Positions 17,539 through 27,292 are shown, counted from the stretch's first letter. The stretch: 64,000 nt of DNA from Candidatus Nitrotoga arctica (GCF_918378365.1 NZ_OU912926.1:558001-622000), one strand, 5' to 3'. Translations and numbers: made by a program. The notes: generated from the letters alone by a model not told the origin.

Positions 17539-18411
17539 TTACGACTTTATAGCCCGTAATACCGTAGCTCCTATGTCGGCTGGATTACGCACAACGAACA
17601 TACCCAGTGCTTCCATCATGTCAATTTTAGCGGTTGCGGTATCGGACTCATTGCTGATAATCGCGCCGGCATGCCCCATGCGGCGTCCAGGAGGGGCCGA
17701 TAAGCCTGCGACATAGCAGATTAGCGGTTTGCGCATGTTTTTCTTGGCCCAGCGGGCTGCATCTACTTCCTGTGGACCTCCGATTTCACCAATCATGAGT
17801 ACAGCATCGGTATCTGGATCATCTTCAAATGCCTTTAATACAGTCGCGAAGTCAGTTCCATTTACGGGGTCGCCTCCGATACCGATAGATGATGATTGAC
17901 CGAGGCCGAGTTCGCTCATCTGGGCGACAGCCTCATAGTTCAGTGTGCCGGAGCGTGAAACAATTCCGATTCTCCCCGGGCTGTAGATGTGAGAAGGCAT
18001 GATGCCAACCTTGCCCACGCCTGGTGTAATAATGCCGGGTGTATTCGGGCCGATGATAATTGAGTTGGTGCCCAGCCGGTAGCGCTCCACACGCACCATG
18101 TCCTGAACAGGTATGCCATCCGCGATGACAACAATCGTTTTGATCCCCGCATCGATAGCTTCCATGATCGCATCGGCGGCGAAGGGAGGAGGGGCGAAAA
18201 TACCGGAAACGTCTGCGCCTGTTGCCTGCACTGCTTCCTCAACGGTATCAAATACAGGTAAGCCCAAGTGTTGCGTTCCGCCCTTGCCTGGCGTCACGCC
18301 ACCGACCACCTTAGTGCCAATTTTCATCGCTTCTTCGGCGTGAAAGGTGGCGTGTTGCCCGGTAAATCCCTGAAAGATTACACGCGAATCTTTATTTAAT
18401 AACACACTCAT
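17539..18411 (-). CDS. mtkB: Malate-CoA ligase alpha subunit (succinyl-CoA synthetase alpha family)
   Basis: A 290-residue ADP-forming acyl-CoA ligase subunit. The CoA-binding N-terminus reads [14 protein letters not shown], and the phosphohistidine sits in [13 protein letters not shown]. By sequence alone it could be SucD. The next gene in the operon after the beta subunit is a malyl-CoA lyase, which favours malate as substrate: malate + ATP + CoA give malyl-CoA. Its start overlaps the beta subunit stop as ATGA. Confidence 0.8.
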   Translation of the reverse strand: MSVLLNKDSRVIFQGFTGQHATFHAEEAMKIGTKVVGGVTPGKGGTQHLGLPVFDTVEEAVQATGADVSGIFAPPPFAADAIMEAIDAGIKTIVVIADGIPVQDMVRVERYRLGTNSIIIGPNTPGIITPGVGKVGIMPSHIYSPGRIGIVSRSGTLNYEAVAQMSELGLGQSSSIGIGGDPVNGTDFATVLKAFEDDPDTDAVLMIGEIGGPQEVDAARWAKKNMRKPLICYVAGLSAPPGRRMGHAGAIISNESDTATAKIDMMEALGMFVVRNPADIGATVLRAIKS

Positions 18412-19610
18412 GAGTGTTCCTTTTTTAGCGGTATCACTTTTTGTACAATATTGTTTACTTCAGTTACCGCTTTTGCGGCAGCATCATTGAGATTGCTGGC
18501 GATAATGAAGGGGAATTTGGAGGTGCTGAGAATAGCTCGCCCTTCTTCAACATTTGTACCTGCCAACCGTACGATGATAGGCATTTTTATATTCTGGTCA
18601 CGCATGGCTTGAATAATTCCTGTGGCGATCCAGTCACAGCGATTGATCCCAGCAAAAATATTAATCAGGATAATTTTAACGGCCGGGTCCTGCAACACGA
18701 TGTGAAAAGCATTAGCAACCTTTTCCGGTGTGGCTCCGCCCCCCACATCCAGGAAATTTGCCGGTCTTCCGCCATGCAGAGTAATCGCATCCATAGTTGC
18801 CATTGCCAGGCCAGCACCATTGACGATGCAGCCAACATCACCGTCCAGTGCAATGTAATTCAAGCCATGTCCAGTAGCCTCCACCTCCTTTGGATCCTCT
18901 TCGTCAAAATCCCGGAGTTCGGAAATTGTTGGTCTGCGGTACAGTGCATTATCATCAAAAGACATTTTTGCATCCAGAGCTAACAGCTGACCACTGTCTA
19001 CGATAGCCAGCGGATTGATTTCAGCCATGATGGCATCATTGTCTCGCATACAACGATAAAGACCCTTCATGACCTTTACTGCCTGCGGCAATAGCGTACC
19101 TTTTAACCCAACCTTATAGGCAACCTTACGACATTGAAAATCGAGCAGGCCCACCGCTGGATCAATTATTTCCCTGATGATTCGTTCCGGTGTTTGCTGC
19201 GCAACCACCTCTATGTCCACACCCCCTTCGGCGGAGGCAACCAAAGTGATTCGCCGCGTAGCACGATCAATAACCAGCCCGATGTAATACTCGCGCACAA
19301 TAGTGCTCGCTTGTTCAACCAGGACACGACGGACAAGCCTGCCTTCAGCCCCAGTCTGATGGGTAACCAGAAGGCTGCCAATTATTTCATCGGCGATTAC
19401 TCTTACTTCATCAATGCTATTGGCTACCCGGACACCACCCGCTTTGCCACGGCCCCCGGAATGTATCTGCGCCTTGACAACCCAACGTGCCCCTCCTATT
19501 TCTTCCGCAACAGTGGCCGCTTGGGCGTCAGTGTGAACGACGCGCCCCGGTGGTACGGGAACGCCATAATGTTTAAGCAAATCTTTAGTTTGATATTCAT
19601 GAATATTCAT
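18408..19610 (-). CDS. mtkA: Malate-CoA ligase beta subunit (ATP-grasp)
   Basis: The ATP-grasp subunit, 400 residues, beginning MNIHEYQTKDLLKHYGVPVP. Visible family segments are VVKAQIHSGGRGKAGG, MAEINPLAI, DAKMSFDDNALYRR and NIFAGINRCDWIA. The last two fit malate thiokinase MtkA at least as well as SucC. Together with mtkB and malyl-CoA lyase it would split malate to acetyl-CoA and glyoxylate, as in the serine cycle. Confidence 0.8.
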   Translation of the reverse strand: MNIHEYQTKDLLKHYGVPVPPGRVVHTDAQAATVAEEIGGARWVVKAQIHSGGRGKAGGVRVANSIDEVRVIADEIIGSLLVTHQTGAEGRLVRRVLVEQASTIVREYYIGLVIDRATRRITLVASAEGGVDIEVVAQQTPERIIREIIDPAVGLLDFQCRKVAYKVGLKGTLLPQAVKVMKGLYRCMRDNDAIMAEINPLAIVDSGQLLALDAKMSFDDNALYRRPTISELRDFDEEDPKEVEATGHGLNYIALDGDVGCIVNGAGLAMATMDAITLHGGRPANFLDVGGGATPEKVANAFHIVLQDPAVKIILINIFAGINRCDWIATGIIQAMRDQNIKMPIIVRLAGTNVEEGRAILSTSKFPFIIASNLNDAAAKAVTEVNNIVQKVIPLKKEHS

Positions 19611-19620
19611 GGCAAATTAC

Positions 19621-20595
19621 TCACTTAAGTCCAGGCTTGGCCGCCTGTATCTGATCTGCCTTGGCAACTAAAACCTGTGCCTGTCTGATGGATGCCGCAT
19701 CGATAAGGCGACCATTAAGCGAAACCGCCCCCTTGCCTTCGCGCGCGGCTTGTTCCATGTTTTCCAGAATACTTCTGGCGCGGCTAACTTCTGCCTCGCT
19801 GGGTGTGAACACTTCGTTGGCTAACGCAATTTGTGACGGATGAATGGCCCATTTTCCTTCAACTCCCAGTGCGGCTACACCGCCCGCAACTGCCATAAAG
19901 CCTTCCGGATCGTTAAAGTCACCAAATGGGCCGTCGATCGGTCTCAGGCCATAAGCGCGACAAGCAACTACCAATCTCGATAGCGCGTAATGCCATTGAT
20001 CACCCCAATGACGTGTTCGCTTCCCAGCTTCATCGGCGTCGGTAAGCATGGAGTAATTAGGGTTAGCGCCGCCCATATTGGTCGTGCGTGCCTGTGTAGA
20101 CGCTGCGTAATCGGCCACACCAAATACCATCGCCTCCATACGGGTTGGGCATGCTTGAGCGATTTGTTCGATATTCGCCATGCCGAGTGCTGTCTCAATA
20201 AGCACGTGGATATTGACCGGCTTGAATTTCTTTGCCGCCTCGATTTGTTCCATCAGCGTTGCGACAAAATAGACATCGTCTGGCCTGTTAACTTTTGGAA
20301 TCAGGATGGTATCGAGCTTATCTCCGGCGGCCTCCATCACATCTACGATATCGCGGTAGCACCAATGCGTATCGAGTCCATTGATTCGCACTGAAACAGA
20401 ACATGCAGACCAATCCATGTCATTTAATGCCGCTATGACATTTTTGCGTGCCTGCTCTTTATCATCCGGCGCAACCGCGTCCTCCAAGTCCAGAAAGACC
20501 ACATCAGCACCTGCTGTTGGCGCTTTTTCAAGCATACGTAGATTACTGCCCGGAACGGCCAATTCGCTACGATGAAGTCGAGTTTTAACTGCCAC
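19621..20595 (-). CDS. L-malyl-CoA / beta-methylmalyl-CoA lyase (HpcH/HpaI-CitE family)
   Basis: A 324-residue Mg-dependent lyase that reversibly cleaves malyl-CoA to acetyl-CoA and glyoxylate. Typical segments are VFLDLEDAVAPDDKEQAR, ALGMANIEQIAQ, VFGVADYAAS and KWAIHPSQI. It is the first gene of the operon with mtkA and mtkB. The glycolate oxidase and serine-glyoxylate aminotransferase genes that follow on the other strand also act on glyoxylate. Confidence 0.88.
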   Translation of the reverse strand: MAVKTRLHRSELAVPGSNLRMLEKAPTAGADVVFLDLEDAVAPDDKEQARKNVIAALNDMDWSACSVSVRINGLDTHWCYRDIVDVMEAAGDKLDTILIPKVNRPDDVYFVATLMEQIEAAKKFKPVNIHVLIETALGMANIEQIAQACPTRMEAMVFGVADYAASTQARTTNMGGANPNYSMLTDADEAGKRTRHWGDQWHYALSRLVVACRAYGLRPIDGPFGDFNDPEGFMAVAGGVAALGVEGKWAIHPSQIALANEVFTPSEAEVSRARSILENMEQAAREGKGAVSLNGRLIDAASIRQAQVLVAKADQIQAAKPGLK

Positions 20596-21221
20596 TATAT
20601 TTTCCCCTTGATTTGTATATTTATTTATTGAGGTGATGCAACACCATGTAATCGGTATGGTTTTCCTGGGTGCAAACTATATCACGATGTTAGCTCGTCT
20701 TCATATTTGACCATTATGTGCGTCAAGATCTCCTACCATATCGATGCAACCATCTGGCCAGAAGATTGAATATTCAAACCTCGTTAGTTTTCTGGTTCTC
20801 GCTTGGGCATTAGTCAGAAGATTAATTATCGGATGCAATGGAAGGATCTATGAAGATAGCGTACATCAAAGGGAAGTGGTCTGCGTCTACCAGATTGCGC
20901 TTGGCTCCTTGGACACCAACCAGATCACCTGCACGGATCCATGATTTTTTTCGAACTCATTTTATTCTCACTCATCTTTAGCCTTTGTTCTCCAGGAATT
21001 TTTCTTGTAAATAGCAAAAAATGATCAAAAACAAACAATTTTTGTTGCAGATCAGGCACAAATTCTGTGAATTTCTGTTATTTATCGGTATGGTTGACGA
21101 TCAAACCGTTTCCCGGTACATTCAGATTCGGTGAAAAAGGACGTTTATTTTCCCTATACACTGAACAACAATTATATTCAAATTTGGAATTTATAATACT
21201 AACAATCACAAAGGAAAAAAT
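20596..21221. other. Divergent intergenic region of 626 bases
   Basis: It must carry the promoter of the malyl-CoA lyase operon (minus strand) and that of the small secreted protein (plus strand). For the latter, TATAAT at 21192-21197 is a good -10 box, about 25 bases before AAAGGAAAA; no clear -35 is seen. A short frame around 20850-20945 (MKIAYIKGKW) has no visible ribosome site or family, and I do not call it. Confidence 0.4.
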
Positions 21222-21479
21222 ATGTTCAGTAAAATTTTGGTAACAATGGCAATGATCGGTTCAATGTCCTTATTTTCACAAGCAGCTCTTGCCAATATTG
21301 GCGATGCTTGCAACAAAGACAACGCTACGACAGTATGTGACGCTAAGCATAATGAAGCATGCCTTTTGGCAGTTACACCATCTAAATGTATCGCGCTTCA
21401 TTCACTTCCAAAAGGTACGGCGTGTGTGAAACCTGCCGTATGCTCATCAGACAAATGCACAGCTGGAAAATGTGAGTAA
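21222..21479 (+). CDS. Small cysteine-rich secreted protein
   Basis: An 85-residue protein with a clear signal peptide (cut likely after ALA near residue 24) and a mature chain of about 60 residues holding eight cysteines, enough for four disulfides. It has its own AAAGGAAAA ribosome site, a TATAAT box upstream and a strong terminator downstream, so it is a single-gene unit. I recognise no family; the pattern suggests a stable periplasmic or extracellular mini-protein. Confidence 0.7.
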   Translation: MFSKILVTMAMIGSMSLFSQAALANIGDACNKDNATTVCDAKHNEACLLAVTPSKCIALHSLPKGTACVKPAVCSSDKCTAGKCE

Positions 21480-21505
21480 CTATTGCTGAGATAGTTTCTA
21501 GTTGA

Positions 21506-21540
21506 AGAACCCCGAATTTAATAAATTCGGGGTTCTTTGT
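21506..21540 (+). terminator. Rho-independent terminator of the cysteine-rich protein gene
   Basis: agaaccccgaattta pairs with taaattcggggttct (15-base stem with a 1-base centre), followed by TTGTTATTT. It lies 27 bases after the stop codon. Confidence 0.85.
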
Positions 21541-21759
21541 TATTTATAACTGTAGCGTTCGTACATGGATGACTATGCATTACGCCAGAATGCTATTTGA
21601 AAGGGGTCTCTACGCCATTTAGTGATTAGGCAAACCGGGCATGTCTTAAATGCTATAAGTCCAGATTTTTTGCGGGCTATAAGTAATTTTTTGCCAGTTG
21701 CATTTCTTGTCAAACTCTGCTGAAATTCAGCATCCCGTTAATTTTCTATATTAATTTTC

Positions 21760-23250
21760 ATGCTAGCATCAGAAGATGGATTGCCATGCAATCGTGACGT
21801 GCATGAAGATCTGCTCCGTAAACTGCGAAAGCTGTTACCGCCAGAAGCCGTACTCACTGATAAAGAAGATCTACGTCCGTTCGAGTGCGACGGGCTATCG
21901 GTTTATCGCCGTTTGCCCTTGGTCGTAGTTTTGCCTGAAACGATCGCGCAGGTGCAGGCCATCATGCGTCTATGTCATGTGTTGCAGGTGCCCGTTGTGG
22001 CGCGTGGTGCAGGTACTGGTTTGTCCGGCGGGGCTCTGCCTTTGTCGGATGGCGTGCTGCTGAGCCTGGCAAAATTTAAGCGCATACTCCATATCGATCC
22101 AGAAAATGCGATGGCCACTTTGCAACCGGGTGTGCGCAACCTGGCAATTTCTGAGGCTGCCGCCGCGTATGGTTTGTATTACGCGCCTGATCCTTCCTCG
22201 CAGATTGCTTGCACCATTGGCGGCAATGTCGCGGAAAATTCCGGCGGGGTGCATTGCCTGAAATATGGCCTGACAGTACACAACATTTTGATGCTGAAAG
22301 TTGTGACGATGGAGGGAGAGTTGCTGACCATCGGTTCAGAAACACTGGATTCTCCGGGCTATGATCTGCTGGCATTGATGACTGGCTCGGAAGGCATGCT
22401 GGCGGTGATCGTTGAGGTTACGGTGAAGCTGCTGGCGAAGCCGGAGCGCGCGCAAGTTTTGCTGGCGGCCTTTGATGATGTCTTCAAAGCCGGGGAAGCA
22501 GTCGGCGCGATTATCGCTGCCGGTATTATTCCGGCCGGTCTGGAAATGATGGACAAGGTGGCCATTCAGGCGGCAGAAGATTATGCGCATGCCGGTTATC
22601 CTCGTGATGCAGAGGCGATTTTGCTGTGCGAACTGGATGGCACCAATGCGGAAGTATCCGAGCACATCATGGAAGTGCGCGAAATATTGCATCAGAGTGG
22701 CGCGACCGAGGTGCGCACTGCCGTTAACGAAGCAGAACGACAACTGTTCTGGAAGGGACGTAAATCAGCCTTTCCTGCAGTTGGGCGCATTTCACCGGAT
22801 TATTACTGCATGGATGGAACGATTCCGCGGCGCCAATTGCCGCATGTATTGCGCCAGATTAGCTTATGGTCGGAAGAGTACGGCTTGCCGGTGGCGAACG
22901 TATTTCATGCCGGAGATGGCAATCTGCATCCACTTATTTTGTTTGATGCGAATAAGGAAGGCGAGTTGGCACGCACCGAGGAATTCGGTCAGCGTATCTT
23001 GCAACTGTGCGTTGAAGTGGGCGGATCCATTACCGGTGAACATGGCATCGGCATGGAAAAAATTAATCAGATGTGTATCCAGTTTAAAACAGCCGAACTC
23101 AGCCAATTCCATGCGGTTAAAGCTGCTTTCGATCCCGCCGGCTTGCTGAATCCCGGGAAAGCCGTGCCCACCTTGCAGCGCTGCGCAGAATTTGGCGCCA
23201 TGCACGTCCATCACGGACAACTGCCCCATGCCGAGTTGGAACGCTTCTGA
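21760..23250 (+). CDS. glcD: Glycolate oxidase FAD subunit GlcD
   Basis: A 496-residue flavoprotein that oxidises glycolate (or another 2-hydroxy acid) to glyoxylate. It has the FAD-binding PCMH domain with VVARGAGTGLSGGALPL near residue 80 and IACTIGGNVAENSGG near 147, and the FAD-oxidase C domain with NVFHAGDGNLHP and GEHGIGMEK. It is the first gene of glcDEF; its last base overlaps the first base of glcE. ATG 21760 has no strong ribosome site. Confidence 0.95.
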   Translation: MLASEDGLPCNRDVHEDLLRKLRKLLPPEAVLTDKEDLRPFECDGLSVYRRLPLVVVLPETIAQVQAIMRLCHVLQVPVVARGAGTGLSGGALPLSDGVLLSLAKFKRILHIDPENAMATLQPGVRNLAISEAAAAYGLYYAPDPSSQIACTIGGNVAENSGGVHCLKYGLTVHNILMLKVVTMEGELLTIGSETLDSPGYDLLALMTGSEGMLAVIVEVTVKLLAKPERAQVLLAAFDDVFKAGEAVGAIIAAGIIPAGLEMMDKVAIQAAEDYAHAGYPRDAEAILLCELDGTNAEVSEHIMEVREILHQSGATEVRTAVNEAERQLFWKGRKSAFPAVGRISPDYYCMDGTIPRRQLPHVLRQISLWSEEYGLPVANVFHAGDGNLHPLILFDANKEGELARTEEFGQRILQLCVEVGGSITGEHGIGMEKINQMCIQFKTAELSQFHAVKAAFDPAGLLNPGKAVPTLQRCAEFGAMHVHHGQLPHAELERF

Positions 23251-24314
23251 TGTTGGAGCGCGATATCAGTGAGACACTGCAACAGCAGGTGCGCAACGCC
23301 GTCGGTAGTGGGACCCCACTCAAAATCGAAGGCGGCAATAGCAAAACATTTTTAGGGCGAGAGACGCACGGCGAAATTTTGGATGTCAGCGCCCATCGTG
23401 GCATCGTCGAACATGATCCACGCGAGTTGATTTTGACTGCACGTAGCGGCACGCCGCTCAAGGAAGTTGAAGCTGCGTTGGCAGAAGCCGGACAGATGCT
23501 CGCATTCGAGCCGCCGCATTTTGGTGACAACGCCACCTTGGGTGGCACTATTGCTTGCGGTCTGTCTGGGCCGCGCCGTCCTTTTTGCGGCTCTGCACGT
23601 GATTTTGTCTTGGGCTGTAGGCTGATCAATGGCAAGGGCGAGATATTGCGCTTCGGTGGCCAAGTGATAAAAAACGTGGCGGGTTACGATGTTTCGCGTT
23701 TGATGGTTGGCGCATATGGCACGCTGGGCGTGTTGCTTGAAATCAGCTTGAAAGTGCTGCCGCGTCCAGCCGCGAGTTACACTCTGGTACAAGAATGCAC
23801 TCCAGCTGAAGCCATCAGCAAAATGAGTCGCTTGCTGTCCCAGCCCGTGCCGGTGGATGCGGCCTGTTATCATGCAGGGCATTGTTATTTCCGCGTGTCC
23901 GGTAGCGAGCAAGCGGTCAAGCATGCCCATGAGCATTTGGGCGGCGAAGTGATAGAAAAATCAGAACCCTTCTGGCATGCCTTACGCGAACATCATCTGC
24001 CATTTCTTGGTTCCGCGAATCTGCTGTATCGCGTGGTAGTGAAGCCCGCCGTGCCTCCTTTAGAAATTCCCGGCGAATGGTTGCTCGATTGGGGTGGTGC
24101 GCAGCGGTGGCTAGTGAGTGACGAACCCATTGCGTTGATACGCGAACGCGTCGGTACAGTAGGGGGGCATGTTACCCAGTTTCGGGGTAGCGAACACAAT
24201 GGCGAAATATTTCAGCCGCTCGCCGCGCCCTTGTTCGTCATTCATCAACGCCTGAAATCCAGTTTTGACACAAACGGAATTTTTAATCGAGGGCGTATTT
24301 ACGCCAACTTGTAA
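23250..24314 (+). CDS. glcE: Glycolate oxidase FAD-binding subunit GlcE
   Basis: A 354-residue second flavin-domain subunit. GDNATLGGTIACGLSGPRRP and VIKNVAGYDVSRLMVGAYG are the characteristic GlcE segments. It starts immediately at the glcD stop and ends 5 bases before glcF. It forms the membrane-associated GlcDEF complex that hands electrons to the respiratory chain. Confidence 0.95.
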   Translation: MLERDISETLQQQVRNAVGSGTPLKIEGGNSKTFLGRETHGEILDVSAHRGIVEHDPRELILTARSGTPLKEVEAALAEAGQMLAFEPPHFGDNATLGGTIACGLSGPRRPFCGSARDFVLGCRLINGKGEILRFGGQVIKNVAGYDVSRLMVGAYGTLGVLLEISLKVLPRPAASYTLVQECTPAEAISKMSRLLSQPVPVDAACYHAGHCYFRVSGSEQAVKHAHEHLGGEVIEKSEPFWHALREHHLPFLGSANLLYRVVVKPAVPPLEIPGEWLLDWGGAQRWLVSDEPIALIRERVGTVGGHVTQFRGSEHNGEIFQPLAAPLFVIHQRLKSSFDTNGIFNRGRIYANL

Positions 24315-24319
24315 GCATT

Positions 24320-25564
24320 ATGCAAACCGCCATTTCTCCTGAACTCCTTGTTAATCCCGAGATCGCCGAAGCCAATGCGATCCTGCGTTCTTGCGTGCAC
24401 TGCGGATTTTGCAACGCTACTTGCCCCACCTATCAATTGCTCGGTAATGAACTGGATGGGCCGCGTGGGCGTATTTATTTGATCAAGGAAATGCTGGAAG
24501 GCAATCAATCCAGCGAAAAGACACAATTGCATCTGGATCGCTGCCTGACTTGCCGCGCCTGCGAAACAACCTGTCCATCCGGGGTGCAGTATGGCCGTTT
24601 GATTGACATCGGGCGGCAGGTAATTGAAGAACGCGCGCCGCGTCCACTGTGGCAAAAAATTGTGCGACGCAGTCTGTTGGCAGTGCTGCCGTATCCCAAG
24701 CGTTTTGCTTTCGTGCTAGGCATTAGCCGCGTAGTGCGCCCATTACTACCACTCTCTTTGCAACGTAAAATCCCAGCCCAACGATCGGCACAGTCAGTTC
24801 GTCCGCAAGCCACTCATCCACGCAGCATGCTGATATTGGAAGGCTGTGTGCAATCGTTGAGTGCGCCAAATATCAACACGGCTGCTGCATACGTGCTGGA
24901 TAAGCTGGGCATTTCTTTAATCAGCGCCTCCAAGGCCGGATGCTGTGGTGCTCTGAACCAACACTTGGCTGATATTGATGGGGCACATGACATGATGCGC
25001 CGCAATATTGATGCTTGGTGGCCATATATTGAGCAAGGCGCAGAGGCTATTGTGATGAGCTCCAGTGGCTGTGGCTTAATGGTAAAAGAATACGGCATAA
25101 CGCTGAAACACGATCCAAACTATGCCGCGAAGGCGGCACGTATCAGCGAACTTACACGCGATTTGAGCGAGATTCTGGGCCGCGAAGATTTGAGTGCATT
25201 GGCCGATGTAGGCAAAGGTGTGCGCGTCGCTTATCAATCGTCTTGCACCTTGCAGCACGGGCAAAAACTGCCTGGTGTTGTTGAAACTATCCTGCAAAAC
25301 TGCGGATACACGCTGACTCCAGTTGCTGACAGCCACCTGTGCTGTGGTGCCGCGGGCACTTATACCCTGATGCAACCCGCGCTATCGCAACAGCTGCTCG
25401 AAAATAAACTGAGTGCGCTGCAACGTGGCGCGGCTGAGGTCATCGCCACCGCAAACATCGGCTGCCAGCTGCATTTGGAAAGTGCAGCCCGCTTGCCGGT
25501 GAAACACTGGATTGAGCTATTGCAGCCATTTCCCCTACAAGGGGAGACTGAAGAGCACCTCTAA
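24320..25564 (+). CDS. glcF: Glycolate oxidase iron-sulfur subunit GlcF
   Basis: A 414-residue subunit with two [4Fe-4S] motifs, CVHCGFCNATCPTYQ and CLTCRACETTCPSG, and two CCG-type domains (AGCCGALNQH and LCCGAAGTYTL). It passes electrons from the flavin subunits to the quinone pool. The last four codons and the stop lie inside the inverted-repeat element at 25552-25695, so this element has supplied or altered the extreme C-terminus. Confidence 0.95.
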   Translation: MQTAISPELLVNPEIAEANAILRSCVHCGFCNATCPTYQLLGNELDGPRGRIYLIKEMLEGNQSSEKTQLHLDRCLTCRACETTCPSGVQYGRLIDIGRQVIEERAPRPLWQKIVRRSLLAVLPYPKRFAFVLGISRVVRPLLPLSLQRKIPAQRSAQSVRPQATHPRSMLILEGCVQSLSAPNINTAAAYVLDKLGISLISASKAGCCGALNQHLADIDGAHDMMRRNIDAWWPYIEQGAEAIVMSSSGCGLMVKEYGITLKHDPNYAAKAARISELTRDLSEILGREDLSALADVGKGVRVAYQSSCTLQHGQKLPGVVETILQNCGYTLTPVADSHLCCGAAGTYTLMQPALSQQLLENKLSALQRGAAEVIATANIGCQLHLESAARLPVKHWIELLQPFPLQGETEEHL

Positions 25565-25695
25565 AAATCCAATTTTCGTCACAATACGGCGTTACTCGAA
25601 AAAATTATCGCTTACATATCAATAATATATGCCGGGCTTAAATTTTTTTACTCGTGCCTTGTCTTGTTTAGAAATTGAATTTTTAGAGGCGCCCT
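25552..25695. mobile_element. MITE-like element with 25-base terminal inverted repeats
   Basis: The left end 25552-25576 (agagcacctctaaaaatcca and five more) and the reverse complement of the right end 25671-25695 agree at 21 of 25 positions. The 144-base interior has no coding frame. Similar single ends occur near 735 and 17521. I see no transposase that matches these ends, so it would be moved in trans. It separates glcF from the next gene and overlaps the glcF stop. Confidence 0.65.
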
Positions 25696-25758
25696 GAAAG
25701 CAGTGAAAAAAGTTAAAATGCCGCAATTAATGAATCGCAACCCGCAAGGAGAAAAAGC

Positions 25759-26940
25759 ATGGCAATAAAATCGTTCCATCCCCCGCAACGCATTTTGATG
25801 GGTCCAGGCCCTTCGGATGTCAGCTCACGTGTACTGGAGGCCTTGTCGCGCCCCACCATTGGCCATCTTGATCCAGTGTTCGTAACCATGATGGACGAAA
25901 TGAAAGAGTTGTTGAAGTACGCTTTCCAGACTAAAAATGAATTGACTATGCCCGTTTCCGCCCCAGGCTCGGCCGGAATGGAAACGTGTTTCGTCAACCT
26001 GGTCGAACCCGGTGACAAAGTTATCGTATGTCAGAACGGCGTGTTCGGCGGACGTATGAAGGAAAACGTTGAGCGCTGCGGCGGTATTGCAGTGATGGTG
26101 CAGGACGATTGGGGACGCGCAGTTGATCCACAAAAAGTAGAGGATGCACTCAAGGCTAATCCTGATACCAAGATCGTTGCGTTTGTGCACGCAGAAACTT
26201 CCACAGGCGCTCAGTCTGATGCTAAAACCTTGTCGGCGCTTGCTCACAAACATGGTTGTCTGGTCATCGTGGACGCAGTCACTTCACTTGCCGGTTCGCC
26301 ACTCAAGGTCGATGAATGGGAAATAGACGCTATTTATTCCGGCACGCAAAAATGTCTCTCCTGCACCCCTGGACTTTCACCGGTCAGTTTCAGTACGCTC
26401 GCGCTGGAGAAAATCAAGAATCGCAAGAGCAAAGTGCAAAGCTGGTTCCTGGATTTGAATCTGGTTATGAGTTATTGGGGCGGTTCAACTAAACGTGCCT
26501 ACCACCATACCGCGCCGATCAACGCGCTATATGGCTTGCACGAAGCATTGGTGATATTGCAGGAAGAAGGTTTGGAAAATTCATGGGCTCGCCACACGAA
26601 AAACCACCTTGCCCTGCGCGCCGGCCTGGAAGCAATGGGATTGAAGTTTGTGGTACCAGAATCTGAACGTCTGCCGCAACTGAATGCCCTTACCATTCCA
26701 GATGGTGTGGATGATGGCGCTGTACGTTCCACTCTGCTAAACGATTACCAACTGGAAATTGGTGCGGGCCTGGGCGTAATGGCAGGCAAAGTGTGGCGCA
26801 TAGGCTTGATGGGTTACGCCAGCAATCAGAGCAATATTTTGGTATGCCTCGGTGCGCTGGATGACGTATTAGGCAGGATGAAGGCACCGGTTCAGCATGG
26901 TGTGGCAGTAGCTGCAGCGCAGAAAGTACTAGCGAGCTGA
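25759..26940 (+). CDS. sgaA: Serine-glyoxylate aminotransferase (class V)
   Basis: A 393-residue PLP enzyme that converts serine + glyoxylate to hydroxypyruvate + glycine. The family opening HPPQRILMGPGPSDV, the aspartate in VIVDAVTSLAG and the PLP lysine in YSGTQKCLSCTPG are all present. A good AAGGAGAAA site precedes ATG 25759. It follows glcDEF on the same strand, which fits removal of the glyoxylate made by glycolate oxidase. Confidence 0.93.
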   Translation: MAIKSFHPPQRILMGPGPSDVSSRVLEALSRPTIGHLDPVFVTMMDEMKELLKYAFQTKNELTMPVSAPGSAGMETCFVNLVEPGDKVIVCQNGVFGGRMKENVERCGGIAVMVQDDWGRAVDPQKVEDALKANPDTKIVAFVHAETSTGAQSDAKTLSALAHKHGCLVIVDAVTSLAGSPLKVDEWEIDAIYSGTQKCLSCTPGLSPVSFSTLALEKIKNRKSKVQSWFLDLNLVMSYWGGSTKRAYHHTAPINALYGLHEALVILQEEGLENSWARHTKNHLALRAGLEAMGLKFVVPESERLPQLNALTIPDGVDDGAVRSTLLNDYQLEIGAGLGVMAGKVWRIGLMGYASNQSNILVCLGALDDVLGRMKAPVQHGVAVAAAQKVLAS

Positions 26941-26952
26941 TTTGTTTATATG

Positions 26953-26974
26953 ACCCTCAATGGATATTGAGGGT
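26953..26974. repeat. Perfect hairpin after sgaA
   Basis: ACCCTCAAT-GGAT-ATTGAGGGT, 13 bases after the sgaA stop. It is followed by A residues instead of T, so it is not a canonical terminator for sgaA. It may stabilise the 3' end of the message. Confidence 0.6.
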
Positions 26975-27064
26975 AAAAAATTATGATAATTATGATGTGA
27001 GTAAGTAGTCATGAGGTAGTACAGATATTTTTAATCAATATATACAATAATATTTGTTTTCCGG

Positions 27065-27099
27065 AATCCCCCTTTGTGTTGAAACAAAGGGGGATTTTT
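27065..27099 (+). terminator. Rho-independent terminator downstream of sgaA
   Basis: atccccctttgt pairs with acaaagggggat around a short loop, followed by TTTTTC. It is the likely end of the sgaA (or glcDEF-sgaA) transcript. Confidence 0.85.
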
Positions 27100-27292
27100 C
27101 ATGGCGCATTCGGATACATCTGAACTAATGATGTAGCGGGTCCAATTCTGGTGAGTTGGCCCACCAAGTTGCTGGTTATGCATGGAATGCATTGACAATT
27201 GTATGAATTCTGGCCTTTGCCGGAATATATGACAATTGTGGTAAATGCAACCGTCATGAATTATGTAGATTAATAATATCGTGCTTTGTTTG

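Noticed and set aside
17539..19610. Ordinary succinyl-CoA synthetase sucCD
   Set aside because: Possible by sequence, but the malyl-CoA lyase gene in the same operon makes malate-CoA ligase the better call.
20844..20945. Small gene in the divergent intergenic region
   Set aside because: Short, without ribosome site or conserved motif; could not be supported.
23117..23635. 172-codon frame on the minus strand
   Set aside because: Antisense to the glcD/glcE junction; composition follows the shadow of the real genes.
26953..26974. Terminator of sgaA
   Set aside because: The stem is perfect but is followed by A residues; the hairpin at 27065-27099 with a T run is the better terminator.
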